NCBI GenBank assembly: GCA_012719125.1
Contig: JAAYAY010000124.1
Location: forward strand, 51,417 to 115,416
Reading direction: 5' to 3'
DNA from: Planctomycetaceae bacterium
GTDB taxonomy: Bacteria; Planctomycetota; Planctomycetia; Pirellulales; Thermoguttaceae
DNA length: 64,000 nucleotides
Shown here: one piece after another, positions 27,443 through 36,191 of the stretch
Numbering within the stretch: position 1 is the first letter of the stretch
Layout: every line of letters begins with the position of its first letter
Notes under the pieces: generated by a model
The model's input: only the letters and a program-made list of their open reading frames with translations
Databases searched by the model: none
Told to the model about the DNA's origin: nothing
Made by a program: the position numbers and the translations under genes

Positions 27443-27671
27443 GGGGGGGCAGTAGTCCGGGGCGTGGCATCAAGTCCGAGAACGAGATCGCATCAACTCT
27501 ACGTTGTGAAAAGACAACGTGCGTAGCGAATCGGCAAAAATTGACGCCGCCCGGGCGAGAATCCGTACCGGTTGAATCGGCTGAACGGGCTGGCCCCGAA
27601 ACGAGTTTTGCCGTCAAACTCGGGGTAACAACCTGCAACCCGATTCTTCCGACTGTTCCAAACGTGCCGCT

Positions 27672-28904
27672 TCAGATCTCGTTCGGCAACCGGTGCCCCA
27701 TCTTGTCGCGCTTCGTTTCCATGTAGCGCTTGTTGTGCTCGTTGATCGGGCCCAGAATCGGAACCTGGTCGGCCACGACCAGATCGAAGCCGCCGTAAAT
27801 GAAGGCGTCGGTCTTCTTCGGATTGTTCGTCAGCAGGCGAATCTTCGAGAGGCCCAGATCCTTCAGAACCTGGATCCCCACGCCGTAGTCGCGCAGATCG
27901 ACCTGGTGCCCCAGGGCCAGGTTGGCCTCGACCGTGTCCATGCCCCCGTCCTGCAAGTGATAGGCCTTGATCTTCTCGACCAGGCCGATGCCGCGGCCCT
28001 CCTGGGGCAGGTACACGAGCACCCCCGCCCCTTCCCGCCCGATCATTTCCATGGCCATGTGCAACTGATCGCCACAGTCGCAGCGAAGCGACGCCAGCAG
28101 GTCGCCCGTGAAACACGAGGAATGCAGCCGCACGAGCGGCGGCTGGGCGGCCTCCATCGGGTTGCCGATCACTACGGCGGCCGGTTCCATCGACTCGTAT
28201 TTCACCCCGTAGACCACCACTCGGCCATCACCGTACTTGGTCGGCAACCGGGCTTCGGCCTGCCGGTAAACCAACTTCTCGCTCCGGCGGCGATAGCGGA
28301 TCAAATCCTCAATGGAGATGATCGGCAGACCGTACCTTTCGGCAAACTCAGCCAGTTCCTCCCGATTGGCTCGATTGCCGTTGTCGCTGAGAATCTCGCA
28401 GAGGACGGCAGCCGGTTTCAAACCCGCCAGCCGGGCCAGATCGACGCCCGCCTCCGTATGGCCCGCCCGGCGCAACACGCCCCCCTCCTTGGCCGAAAGA
28501 GGGAACAAGTGCCCGGGACGCACGAAATCCGACGGCTTGCTGTCCGGGTCCACAATTGCCCGAATGGTTGCCGCCTTCTCCTGGGCCGTGATCCCCGTCC
28601 GAGCCGTGCGGTGATCCACCGGCACCGTGAAACTCGTCCTCAGCGGGGCCGTGTTGTCCTCCACCATCGGAGGCAGATCGAGCCGCTCGCACACCTCCGG
28701 CAGGATCGGCATGCAAACCTGCCCGCGACCGTTCACCAGCATGAAGTTGACCATCTCCGGGGTGACCTTCTCGGCGGCGCAGATGAAATCACCCTCGTTT
28801 TCCCGATCTTCGTCGTCCACGACGATTACGATTCGACCCTGCTTGATGGCGTCCACTGCCTCTTCAATGGTCGAGAACTGGTGCGACACGAAACGATTCT
28901 CCAT
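27672..28904 (-). CDS. ribBA: Bifunctional DHBP synthase / GTP cyclohydrolase II
   Basis: A 410-residue riboflavin biosynthesis enzyme. The N-terminal half (to about 205) is 3,4-dihydroxy-2-butanone 4-phosphate synthase: [13 protein letters not shown] with the catalytic acids, and [16 protein letters not shown]. The C-terminal half is GTP cyclohydrolase [21 protein letters not shown] gives the three zinc cysteines and QEGRGIGL the catalytic region. It supplies both starting compounds of riboflavin. A GTG at 28919 and the ATG at 28904 are both possible; the ATG begins the usual domain start. No FMN riboswitch is evident; there is little room before the divergent oxidoreductase gene. Confidence 0.95.
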   Translation of the reverse strand: MENRFVSHQFSTIEEAVDAIKQGRIVIVVDDEDRENEGDFICAAEKVTPEMVNFMLVNGRGQVCMPILPEVCERLDLPPMVEDNTAPLRTSFTVPVDHRTARTGITAQEKAATIRAIVDPDSKPSDFVRPGHLFPLSAKEGGVLRRAGHTEAGVDLARLAGLKPAAVLCEILSDNGNRANREELAEFAERYGLPIISIEDLIRYRRRSEKLVYRQAEARLPTKYGDGRVVVYGVKYESMEPAAVVIGNPMEAAQPPLVRLHSSCFTGDLLASLRCDCGDQLHMAMEMIGREGAGVLVYLPQEGRGIGLVEKIKAYHLQDGGMDTVEANLALGHQVDLRDYGVGIQVLKDLGLSKIRLLTNNPKKTDAFIYGGFDLVVADQVPILGPINEHNKRYMETKRDKMGHRLPNEI

Positions 28905-29141
28905 AGAAAGCGGCCCCACCGGAGCCTGGCTGGTCGTCCGACAGAATCAGACGCGGACAGAAAATGGGCATAACCACCACAGATGCCGAACCCTCTTATT
29001 CTAAGACGTGAAGAGATGCTCTTCCAGGGGCGCTACCCCCCAGAAGTCGGCTTCGCAAGTCGCAAACTTCGTCCCAAATGGCTATACTGCCGGAATCGTC
29101 TTTGTCTACGACCTCAAGTCCACGATTTCGGAGATCCCCCG

Positions 29142-30491
29142 GTGAAGCGACGCCAGTTTCTCACCACCAGCATCGCCGCCCTGACTGCCCTGAGCGCCGC
29201 CAATCGGGCCGGTGCCTATGTCAAATCGGCTCCCCGCAAACGAGTCGGGCTGATCGGCTGCGGATGGTACGGAAAATGTGACCTCTGGCGTCTCAATCAG
29301 GTCGAGCCCATCGACATCGTCTCCCTCTGCGACGTCGACGCCAAAACCCTCCGCGAGGCCGCCGAGATGGCTGCCGCCCGTCAGGAATCGGGTAAGACTC
29401 CGCGAACCTACGCCGATTACCGTGACATGCTCAAGGAGAAGGACCTCGACATCGTCCTCATCGCCACCCCCGACCACTGGCATGCCCTTTGCGCCATCGC
29501 CGCCGTCGAGGCCGGGGCCGACCTCTATCTCCAGAAGCCGATCAGTGCCGACGTTATCGAGGGCGAAGCGATCTTGGCCGCGGCAAGAAAGCATGCGCGA
29601 GTCGTCCAGGTCGGTACCCAGCGCCGCAGTACGCCCCACTTGATCGAAGCCCGCGACAAAATTGTCAAGTCGGGCATGCTCGGGAAAATCGGGCTCGTGG
29701 AGATCTGCTGCTACTACCACATGCGCGTTCGCGGACAGTCCCCACCCATCGCTCCGCCCGAGTACCTGGACTGGAACGCCTGGACCGGCCCGGCGCCGAT
29801 GCGGCCTTACCACGACCGGATCCATCCCCGCAGTTGGCGCTCCTACAAGGAATACGGCAACGGCATCGTCGGCGACATGTGCATTCACATGTTCGACATG
29901 ACCCGGTGGATGCTCGATCTCGGCTGGCCGAGCCGGGTCTCGTCGTCGGGCGGGATCTTCGTCGACAAGGACTCCGTAGCCAACATCCCCGATACTCAAA
30001 CCGCCACGTTTGAATTCCCAGAAAATGACCTGAACGTCGTCTGGCAGCACCGCACCTGGGGCAGCGAGCCCGACCCCGAATACCCCTGGGGCGCCACCAT
30101 CTACGGCGAGAAGGGCACGCTCAAGCTGAGCGTCCACAAGTACGACTTCATCCCCCGCGGCCAAGGTGAGAAACTCCACGCCGACGTGGTCTATGAATTG
30201 GAGGAGTATCCCGAAGACAAGACGGAAGAAGGGCTCGAAAAACACGTCGCCCCGGCCATCCGGCTCCACATGAAAGACCTTCTCGAAGCGATCGCCACTC
30301 GCGGGCGGCCCGTCGCCGACGTCGAGCAAGGCCACATCTCGACGGCAAGCTGCATCCTGGCCAACATGTCCCTCGAACTGGGCCGCACCCTGTCCTACGA
30401 TCCTGCGACCAGAACCATCGTCGGCGATGAAGAAGCCACCAGGCTCCTCCGCCGCCCCTACCGCCAACCCTGGATTCATCCCGAAGTTTGA
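29142..30491 (+). CDS. Gfo/Idh/MocA oxidoreductase, Tat-exported
   Basis: A 449-residue NAD(P)-dependent oxidoreductase. It begins with GTG at 29142, twelve bases after GGAG, and opens with a twin-arginine signal (KRRQFLTTSIAALTALSAA). The Rossmann motif is GLIGCGWYGKCD (about 33-44), and LYLQKPISAD corresponds to the EKP motif with Gln in place of Glu. A large Gfo/Idh/MocA C-terminal domain follows. Exported members are abundant in planctomycetes and act on sugars or sugar acids; some bind NAD tightly before Tat export. The heparinase-like and GH16 genes nearby suggest carbohydrate breakdown. Confidence 0.9.
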   Translation: MKRRQFLTTSIAALTALSAANRAGAYVKSAPRKRVGLIGCGWYGKCDLWRLNQVEPIDIVSLCDVDAKTLREAAEMAAARQESGKTPRTYADYRDMLKEKDLDIVLIATPDHWHALCAIAAVEAGADLYLQKPISADVIEGEAILAAARKHARVVQVGTQRRSTPHLIEARDKIVKSGMLGKIGLVEICCYYHMRVRGQSPPIAPPEYLDWNAWTGPAPMRPYHDRIHPRSWRSYKEYGNGIVGDMCIHMFDMTRWMLDLGWPSRVSSSGGIFVDKDSVANIPDTQTATFEFPENDLNVVWQHRTWGSEPDPEYPWGATIYGEKGTLKLSVHKYDFIPRGQGEKLHADVVYELEEYPEDKTEEGLEKHVAPAIRLHMKDLLEAIATRGRPVADVEQGHISTASCILANMSLELGRTLSYDPATRTIVGDEEATRLLRRPYRQPWIHPEV

Positions 30492-30846
30492 CGGGCCAAG
30501 AAAGTAGCAGGCACACTCCGTGTGCCGTCCGCCAAGCAGACCGCAGATGGACTGGAAACGTTGACGTTCCTCCAATTCAGACTATTGAGCCCTCCACCGG
30601 TTGCCAAGAGAGTGCGTCCAACAGCCAGCTCTTCATGCGACGTTTAACGGCGAAGTTGTCTGCCACCGCATACCCCGTAGCTTGGCTCTCCAGAGCCGAA
30701 CCAGCGAACTGGAATGGTTGCATTCGCTCGCACCCAAACCGTTCCAATGCATATCGCGGTGCCACTGGCATCTTGTCAGTGCTTACAGATTAGTTAGATT
30801 ATATGGCAATCACCCGGCAATACCGTTAATCGCTACGACCCCCCCC
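30492..30846. other. Intergenic stretch, no confident gene
   Basis: About 355 bases between two plus-strand genes. It contains a perfect hairpin (listed separately). A minus-strand frame of about 64 codons ends near 30577, but it has no recognised similarity and no clear ribosome site. Confidence 0.35.
30510..30526. terminator. Perfect palindrome after the oxidoreductase gene
   Basis: GGCACAC-TCC-GTGTGCC, a 7-bp perfect stem with a 3-base loop, 19 bases past the stop codon. It could be a factor-assisted terminator or a REP-like element; no T-run follows. Confidence 0.4.
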
Positions 30847-31818
30847 ATGGCAACACGCTCCACTCTCGCCGCCGTCGTTCTCTCCCTCGCCTCCCTGTTG
30901 CCCACCGGCACGGCCCCTGCCGCCCAGCCTCGCCCCCGGCCTCTCGACCCCATCGCGGCCAAGATGGAACCGACCCGCAAAGTCGTCTACAAGACAGTGG
31001 GCGACCGCCGGCTGACCCTCCACATCTTCGAGCCCCAAGGCCACCAGAAGACAGACCGCCGCCCCGTCTTCCTCACCATCCATGGAGGCGGCTGGACCGG
31101 CATGGGCCCTCGCTACTTCTATCCCTTCGCCGACCACTTCGCCCGGCTGGGCATGGTCGGCATCAGCGTCGAGTACCGGCTTTGCAGCCCAAAAGCGGGC
31201 AAGCCCACAACCCAACCTTCAACACACATGCGCGCACCGCGCGCACAAGTCCCAAACGAAGACACCAAAGAGGGCGTTACCGTCTTCGATTGCGTCAAAG
31301 ATGCCCGCTCGGCCGTTCGATACGTCCGCTCGCATGCGACGGATCTGGGAATCGACCCCGACCGCATCGTCGTCAGCGGCGGTTCGGCCGGCGGCCACCT
31401 TGCGGCAGCCACGGCCTTGTTCGACGGCGTCGACGAGGAGGGAGAAGACGCGGCCGTTTCCTGCATGCCGAACCTGCTGGTCCTCTACTATCCGGTGATT
31501 GACACGTCCCAAGACGGCTACGGCCAGGCCAAGATCGGCCAGCGATGGAAGGAGCTGTCGCCCGTCGATCAAGTGAAACCCAACCTGCCGCCGACCCTGC
31601 TCCTCCACGGCACCGCCGATACGGTCACGCCCTATGCAGGCGCCGTCCTATTCTCCCAACGCATGAAACAGGCCGGAAACGAAATCGAATTCATCTCCTA
31701 TGAAGGCGGCGCACACGGCTACTTCATCTTCAACCTGGACCTGTTCGCTAAGGCCATGAAACAGACCGAAACCTTCCTCCAGAAACACGGATTCCTGAAC
31801 CAGCCCGGACCACTCTAA
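30847..31818 (+). CDS. Alpha/beta-hydrolase (BD-FAE-type esterase) with in-frame repeat insert
   Basis: A 323-residue exported esterase. Signal peptide ends near APAAQP. HGGGWTG (about 79-85) forms the oxyanion hole, GGSAGGH holds the nucleophile Ser180, the acid is in HGTADTVTP and the His in GGAHGYF, so the triad is complete. Between EYRLC and GVTVFDCVKDARSAV, where relatives have a short loop, there is an extra segment of about 28 residues (113-141) encoded by the interspersed repeat also found beside the phosphatase and in hisG. The frame remains open, and the insert falls in a surface loop, so activity may survive. Likely substrate: acyl or feruloyl esters on polysaccharide. Confidence 0.85.
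   Translation: MATRSTLAAVVLSLASLLPTGTAPAAQPRPRPLDPIAAKMEPTRKVVYKTVGDRRLTLHIFEPQGHQKTDRRPVFLTIHGGGWTGMGPRYFYPFADHFARLGMVGISVEYRLCSPKAGKPTTQPSTHMRAPRAQVPNEDTKEGVTVFDCVKDARSAVRYVRSHATDLGIDPDRIVVSGGSAGGHLAAATALFDGVDEEGEDAAVSCMPNLLVLYYPVIDTSQDGYGQAKIGQRWKELSPVDQVKPNLPPTLLLHGTADTVTPYAGAVLFSQRMKQAGNEIEFISYEGGAHGYFIFNLDLFAKAMKQTETFLQKHGFLNQPGPL
31192..31270 (+). repeat. ~75 bp interspersed repeat, copy B (inside a coding sequence)
   Basis: Same element as at 6174 and 57727: AAGCGGGCAAGCCCACAACC, then CAACCTTCA, then ATGCGCGCACCGCGCGCACA and a tail AACGAAGACACCAAAGA. It is read through in frame by the esterase gene and adds about 26 residues. Confidence 0.8.
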
Positions 31819-31831
31819 TCTGCCCCCACAA

Positions 31832-31928
31832 CCTACGCCGCAGGCGTTATACTCCAAAGCCCGGCGTCGCGTAGCGCACGCTGGGAAATCGAGCCGGCCA
31901 CCCCTATACTCCGAAGGAGTTTCACAAG
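31832..31928 (+). repeat. Structured repeat R2, copy 1
   Basis: Contains CGCC-GCA-GGCG, then ACTCCAAAGCCCGGCGTCGC and AGCGCACGCTGGG, and ends in the hairpin ACTCC-GAA-GGAGT followed by TTCAC. A close copy lies at 43107-43205. It sits between the esterase and the next small gene. Confidence 0.65.
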
Positions 31929-31943
31929 CGGACCGCCTCAGCC

Positions 31944-32216
31944 ATGAGTCGCTCAACGGACAAGCAGACCAATTCACCCCACCCAAAGAAGTACCTCTGG
32001 TACGTCGCCTTCCTGGTTGTGTTGCCTGCATGGGCCTATGGCCTGTCCACGGGAATCCTGCCCTTGGCGATTCTTGGCCTGCCAGCCTTCCTGCTGCTAA
32101 TCTACTTGTCGCTGACAAGACTGGAGTGTCCCCAATGCAGAAAGTCCATGCGCGTGGTAGGCGCCAAACTGGCCAATTGTCCGTATTGCGGGGCTTCCTA
32201 CGAGCGCACCGCATAG
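31944..32216 (+). CDS. Small membrane protein with zinc ribbon
   Basis: A 90-residue protein. Two hydrophobic helices (about 18-33 and 38-57, for example YVAFLVVLPAWAYGLS and LAILGLPAFLLLIYL) are followed by a cytosolic zinc ribbon with CPQC and CPYC about 18 residues apart. The ribosome site is weak. The structured repeat R2 ends 15 bases upstream and may carry its leader. Family not recognised; small helix-plus-ribbon proteins are common in planctomycetes and of unknown use. Confidence 0.55.
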   Translation: MSRSTDKQTNSPHPKKYLWYVAFLVVLPAWAYGLSTGILPLAILGLPAFLLLIYLSLTRLECPQCRKSMRVVGAKLANCPYCGASYERTA

Positions 32217-32416
32217 ACCACCGCATCCCCATAATTCCCCTGCCCGACAATTCCCTTGCCTTTCCCTCCCCCTTCCATCTCCCTGCGAGACGAAACCTAT
32301 TGAAGCCCGCACCGCCACCCTTACCCACTGGTGGCCCGCGTGCGGGCTACCGAGTACAGTGATGGAATCGCGACCGTCCGCCTGCGCCTTCACCCCCCAG
32401 CCCGGAGGCCCACTCA

Positions 32417-34669
32417 ATGTCACGCCTTCCTGCTTCCCGCCTCGTGTCGATTCTTCTACTGGCCGCACTCGCTTGCCCTCTCGACGCCGACGTCACCTGG
32501 AAAGAGGTTGGCGGAACCAAGGTCCCTGTCCCGCCGAAAGAGCATCCGAGGCTCTACCTGCGCCCGCAGCATGTCGCCGAGTTGCCCCAGCGTCTCCAGG
32601 ATCCCGTCCTCGAACCTGTCCGCCAGCGGCTCGAAAAGCTCGCCCGGCGCAACGAGCAGTTCCAACTCGAATGGGATGCCGTTCACTACCTCGCCGCCCC
32701 CGACCAGCAGAAAGGACGCGAAATTGTCGAAAAGACGCTGCAACTCCTCAAGAAGAGCCAACTGCCCGACATCCACGACGCCTGCCGCGTTACCGGCCGC
32801 ATGATGACCACCGGCGCAATCGTCTACGACTGGCTCTATCCCCTCCTCACCGACGACGAGAAGCAGCAGTACATCGCCGAACTCGTCCGCCTGGCCAAGA
32901 CCCAGGAATGCGGCTATCCGCCGACCCGCCAGGGCTCCGTCACCGGCCACTCGTCGGAAGCCATGATCATGCGCGAGATGATCTCGGCCGGAATCGCCGT
33001 CTACGGCGAGTTCCCCGAGATGTACGAACTGGCCGCCGGACGCTTCTTCCGCGAACATCTGCCCGCCCGCAACTGGCTCTACGACGGCCACGCCTATCAC
33101 CAGGGCGATTCCTACGGTCCTTATCGCTACAGTTGGGATACCTTCCCGCTCTGGATCTTTGATCGCCTCGGGGCCGGCAACGTCTACAACCCCCAGCAAC
33201 AATTCGTGCCCTACTGGTGGATCTACACGACCCGCCCCGACGGGCAGCGGCTTCGCGCCGGCGATACCTTCTGCCACAGCGCACCCCGCGGCCAGCCCTG
33301 GGGCGTCGGCCCCGGCGCCGTGCTGACCGCCAGCTTCTACGGCGACGGATACCTGCTCGGCCACCACGAAGCCCAGGGCGGCGTCCGCGACAATGAGGTT
33401 CTCTTCGAGTTCCTCTGGCGCGATACCAAACTCCAACCCAAGCCGGTGACCGACCTGCCCCTCTCTCGCTATTTCGGCGGCCCCTTCGGCTGGATGATCG
33501 CCCGCACCGACTGGGGCCCCGACGCCGTCATCGCCGAGATGAAGACCAACGTCTACAACTTCACCAACCATCAACATCTCGACGCCGGCGCATTCCAGCT
33601 CTATTACAAGGGCGCCCTGGCCATCGACTCCGGCATCTACTCGGGTTCTTCCGGACAATATGGCAGCCCCCATTGCACCAACTACTATTGGCGAACCATC
33701 GCTCACAACTGCCTGCTCATCTACGACCCGAACGAAGAGTTCCGCTCTTCCCGCGGCTACGGCAACGACGGCGGTCAGCGATTGCCCAACGGCCGCAGCG
33801 AACCCCGCACGCTCGAAGTCCTGCTCGATCCCGACAACGGATACCGCACCGGAACCGTCGTGGCCCACAGCATCGGTCCCGAGCCCGCCAAGCCCCGCTA
33901 CACCGTCCTCACCAGCGACATCACCGCCGCCTACGGCGACAAGGTCGAATCGGTCGTCCGCTCCGCCGTCTTCCTCAACCTGGACGATCCCAAGGCCCCC
34001 GCCGCCCTGATCGTCTACGACCGCGTCGTTGCCGCCGACCCGGCCTTCAAGAAGTTCTGGTTGCTTCACACCATCGAGGAACCGAAGGTCGACGGAAACC
34101 GTACCCTCGTCGACCGAACGGAATACGGCCAGCGGGGCCGCATGATCCTGACCTCGCTCTTGCCCGCCGCCGACGACCTGCAGATTCAAACCGTCGGAGG
34201 CCCCGGCCGCGAGTACTGGGTCTTCGGCGAGAACTTCGCCAACGACCAGGACCCGCAACGCGCCGAACGCTCCTCCCAGGAGCCCGGGGCCTGGCGAATC
34301 GAGATCTCCCCCAAACAGCCGGCGGCCGAGAATCGCTTCCTCAACGTAATGCAGGTCACCGATCGCATCGACAGCCGTGCCCTGCCGGTCGAACGCGTCC
34401 AGTGGGGCCCCCTCCTCGGCTGCCGCATCACAGCATCCGACGCCGACTGGATCGTCCTATTTCCCAGCGGCCAAACGCCTCTGCAAGGCCCGCTGACCGT
34501 CGAGGTCTCCGGCAAGCAACGCTGTCGGATCCTGATCTGCGGTCTCAAGGCCGGCCCCTGGACCGTAACGCCCCCCACCGGCGACCCTCACCGGGGCGAC
34601 GTCGACCCCGAACGTGGAACCGCCTGGCTCGAAGGCCCCGCCGGCCGCTGGACGCTGACGCCGAAATAG
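32417..34669 (+). CDS. Heparinase II/III-like polysaccharide lyase
   Basis: A 750-residue exported protein. A signal peptide (RLVSILLLAALACPLDA) is followed by an all-helical toroid domain to about 330 (DDEKQQYIAELVRLAK, TGHSSEAMIMREMISAG, AYHQGDSYGPYRY) and then the heparinase II/III beta-sandwich starting near FTNHQHLDAGAFQLYYKG and AIDSGIYSGSSGQYG. His and Tyr residues in these segments match the catalytic layout of alginate and heparin lyases of this fold. It would cleave uronic-acid polysaccharide by beta-elimination outside the cell. GGAGG lies nine bases before the start. It follows the esterase and the zinc-ribbon gene on the same strand. Confidence 0.8.
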   Translation: MSRLPASRLVSILLLAALACPLDADVTWKEVGGTKVPVPPKEHPRLYLRPQHVAELPQRLQDPVLEPVRQRLEKLARRNEQFQLEWDAVHYLAAPDQQKGREIVEKTLQLLKKSQLPDIHDACRVTGRMMTTGAIVYDWLYPLLTDDEKQQYIAELVRLAKTQECGYPPTRQGSVTGHSSEAMIMREMISAGIAVYGEFPEMYELAAGRFFREHLPARNWLYDGHAYHQGDSYGPYRYSWDTFPLWIFDRLGAGNVYNPQQQFVPYWWIYTTRPDGQRLRAGDTFCHSAPRGQPWGVGPGAVLTASFYGDGYLLGHHEAQGGVRDNEVLFEFLWRDTKLQPKPVTDLPLSRYFGGPFGWMIARTDWGPDAVIAEMKTNVYNFTNHQHLDAGAFQLYYKGALAIDSGIYSGSSGQYGSPHCTNYYWRTIAHNCLLIYDPNEEFRSSRGYGNDGGQRLPNGRSEPRTLEVLLDPDNGYRTGTVVAHSIGPEPAKPRYTVLTSDITAAYGDKVESVVRSAVFLNLDDPKAPAALIVYDRVVAADPAFKKFWLLHTIEEPKVDGNRTLVDRTEYGQRGRMILTSLLPAADDLQIQTVGGPGREYWVFGENFANDQDPQRAERSSQEPGAWRIEISPKQPAAENRFLNVMQVTDRIDSRALPVERVQWGPLLGCRITASDADWIVLFPSGQTPLQGPLTVEVSGKQRCRILICGLKAGPWTVTPPTGDPHRGDVDPERGTAWLEGPAGRWTLTPK

Positions 34670-34771
34670 GACTCCAGAAGTAGCTCCACTCAGATCCTGG
34701 CTACCCCTGAGACAACTAAAATCCGGTAGACTGCCTGCTCCCGTCGACCAATGTGAAACGCACGCTCTGGT

Positions 34772-35173
34772 CTATGGCGTGGCTTTCATCGCAGCAAACG
34801 GCGGATAAATACAAGCACCATCTATACTTGTTCCACCAAGCGATGATCCGCCGTAACGCGTAACCGCTGGCGATGAGTAACGATCGCGAATCTCAGTCGC
34901 CTGCCGAGCAATCGGATCCGACGAATTCACCAGTTTGACCTGAAACGGATCCAGCCACTGGCTACGTTTACCCCGGAATTTTCGCAAAACCTCACCATAG
35001 GCGACATCGATATTGCTATCGTTGATGTCATCGGAACTTATGTACAGTAACGCATCGTCGGATTCAGCAGGAACGACCCAAAACGCCACAGAAACGGGGA
35101 AGCAATCGTTGAAGTCACGAACAAACTCTGCACCTGCGTCGATCTGTTCGTTCACCAGAAGCTCTTCACCCAT
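34772..35173 (-). CDS. Hypothetical partner of the HEPN protein
   Basis: A 133-residue protein of unknown family. It is acidic in its first half (LLYISSDDINDSNIDVAYGEVL) and has KRSQWLDPFQVKLVNSSDP in the middle. Its start overlaps the end of the HEPN gene by about 20 bases on the same strand, so the two are translationally coupled. Overlapping two-gene units with a HEPN protein are often toxin-antitoxin or nucleotidyltransferase pairs, but I see no nucleotidyltransferase GSxxxG...DxD motif here. Confidence 0.6.
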   Translation of the reverse strand: MGEELLVNEQIDAGAEFVRDFNDCFPVSVAFWVVPAESDDALLYISSDDINDSNIDVAYGEVLRKFRGKRSQWLDPFQVKLVNSSDPIARQATEIRDRYSSPAVTRYGGSSLGGTSIDGACIYPPFAAMKATP

Positions 35174-35571
35174 GAGAGTACTCCGTCCGTATTGTCGGTC
35201 AGCGCGTGAAGTAGTTTTTCAGCCTGCAACTGTGTGGACATGCGATAGCGGCTGGTTTCAGACCAGTCCTTCGCGATCAACCAGTTTTGGCCGAGAGTAA
35301 GGTTGGTACCTGCGGCTTTGTCCCGTTCGATTTTCAGGCCGGCTTGTCGGATAAGGTCCTCGATGTCGTGCGTCCAGCAGTTTTGAGCATACTTCTTGTC
35401 CTCGAAGATGATTCCGGTTCGGTCGATATAAGCCAAGACACATGATTTGAGAGCACATTCGAGTGAGTAACCTGCCAAGTAATACGCACCAGCCCATTGC
35501 TTCGCCGCAATCAATGCACGAGCGTCATCAAGTCGTTCGTCTGATAGTCTCTGCAGTGTCGCACGGTTCAA
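35152..35571 (-). CDS. HEPN-domain protein
   Basis: A 139-residue helical protein. LDDARALIAAKQWAGAYYLAG followed by YSLECALKSCVLAYI is the HEPN-domain pattern (as in the C-terminal HEPN of sacsin-like and MNT-partner proteins). The RNase motif Rx4-6H of toxic HEPN proteins is not obvious: the His in CWTHDIEDL has no Arg at the required spacing before it. It may therefore be a non-catalytic HEPN. It lies immediately downstream of the broken toxin gene and upstream of its overlapping partner gene. Confidence 0.65.
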   Translation of the reverse strand: MNRATLQRLSDERLDDARALIAAKQWAGAYYLAGYSLECALKSCVLAYIDRTGIIFEDKKYAQNCWTHDIEDLIRQAGLKIERDKAAGTNLTLGQNWLIAKDWSETSRYRMSTQLQAEKLLHALTDNTDGVLSWVKSFW

Positions 35572-35581
35572 TCAGAATCTC

Positions 35582-35719
35582 CTAGTGCTTCAAGTGCGTA
35601 TTGAATAGCGTTCCATCTCTAGTCGCGGATCGTCGGGAGACGTCGCAAGTCAATGGCCACTGCTGGACCGCCTCAAGGAATTCGCTTCGTGCTTCGTCAT
35701 GCAGGTGAACCGATCTCAC
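35582..35719 (-). pseudogene. Truncated ParE/RelE-type toxin
   Basis: A frame starting with GTG at 35719 that overlaps the antitoxin stop codon (GTGA arrangement). Its first 21 residues, VRSVHLHDEARSEFLEAVQQ, fit the N-terminus of ParE/RelE toxins, which reads xHPEARxEFLEAVxxY. After Trp21 the similarity is lost and a stop comes at 35582 (45 residues in place of about 95). The C-terminal catalytic or gyrase-binding part is missing. The break leads directly into the HEPN gene. Confidence 0.6.
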
Positions 35720-35973
35720 CGAATCCGCCTCTTGGCTTCTTCCACCGCTTCATCCAACGAAACCGTCCTGGCCGTGCCTTGCCGCATCTCCTCAGCGCGT
35801 CGCCTGATCGTACAGACCCATTGCTCGGCGCTCACGTCATAGCCCGGCGGTGGTCGATGCCCCCTCTCCTGCATCGCCTCAAGACGCTCCATCAGTTGCC
35901 ATCGTTCCTCCAGTGAAAGCAGCTCAGCCTGCCGCACAATCGCTTCAACACTCACTTCGGATGGAGAAGACAT
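35716..35973 (-). CDS. Addiction-module antitoxin (ParD-like/Unstab_antitox)
   Basis: An 85-residue protein starting at 35973, where GAGGTGTTGT precedes the ATG; the longer frame to 36054 has no support. The motif LSLEERWQLMERLEAM and the C-terminal EEMRQGTARTVSLDEAVEE are typical of the putative addiction module family (TIGR02574/PF09720), which pairs with RelE/ParE toxins. Its stop overlaps the start of a toxin reading frame that is now truncated, so it is a lone antitoxin. Confidence 0.75.
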   Translation of the reverse strand: MSSPSEVSVEAIVRQAELLSLEERWQLMERLEAMQERGHRPPPGYDVSAEQWVCTIRRRAEEMRQGTARTVSLDEAVEEAKRRIR

Positions 35974-36143
35974 ACAACACCTCAGAACAGCGCATCCCAC
36001 GAGGCCGGTGGAACTGAAAGGCCCTGAGAAGACATTTGGGTCTCCCTCGAGCACTCGTGTGCACTATCGGTAGCTCTGTTAGCGGCTTCAGAAACGTCAA
36101 CAATCGCATTCTACCCGCCGCTGAGAACTCCGACAACGTTCAC

Positions 36144-36165
36144 TTCACCCCACGATTTGGGTGAA
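36144..36165 (-). terminator. Possible terminator after the EF-hand esterase
   Basis: TTCACCC and GGGTGAA form a 7-bp stem with an 8-base loop, about 27 bases beyond the esterase stop codon on the minus strand. No clear T-run. Confidence 0.3.
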
Positions 36166-36191
36166 TTCTATGGAATCACCCCCCCAAACGA

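Noticed and set aside
28905..29141. Looked for an FMN riboswitch before ribBA
   Set aside because: The leader is short and shared with a divergent gene, and I could not find the conserved RFN element segments.
30577..30771. Minus-strand frame of 64 codons
   Set aside because: Protein-like in parts but no recognised family, no ribosome site and no neighbour support.
32456..34258. Minus-strand frame of 600 codons across the heparinase-like gene
   Set aside because: Antisense shadow of low complexity (Val/Gly/Asp/Glu), no start signal or domain.
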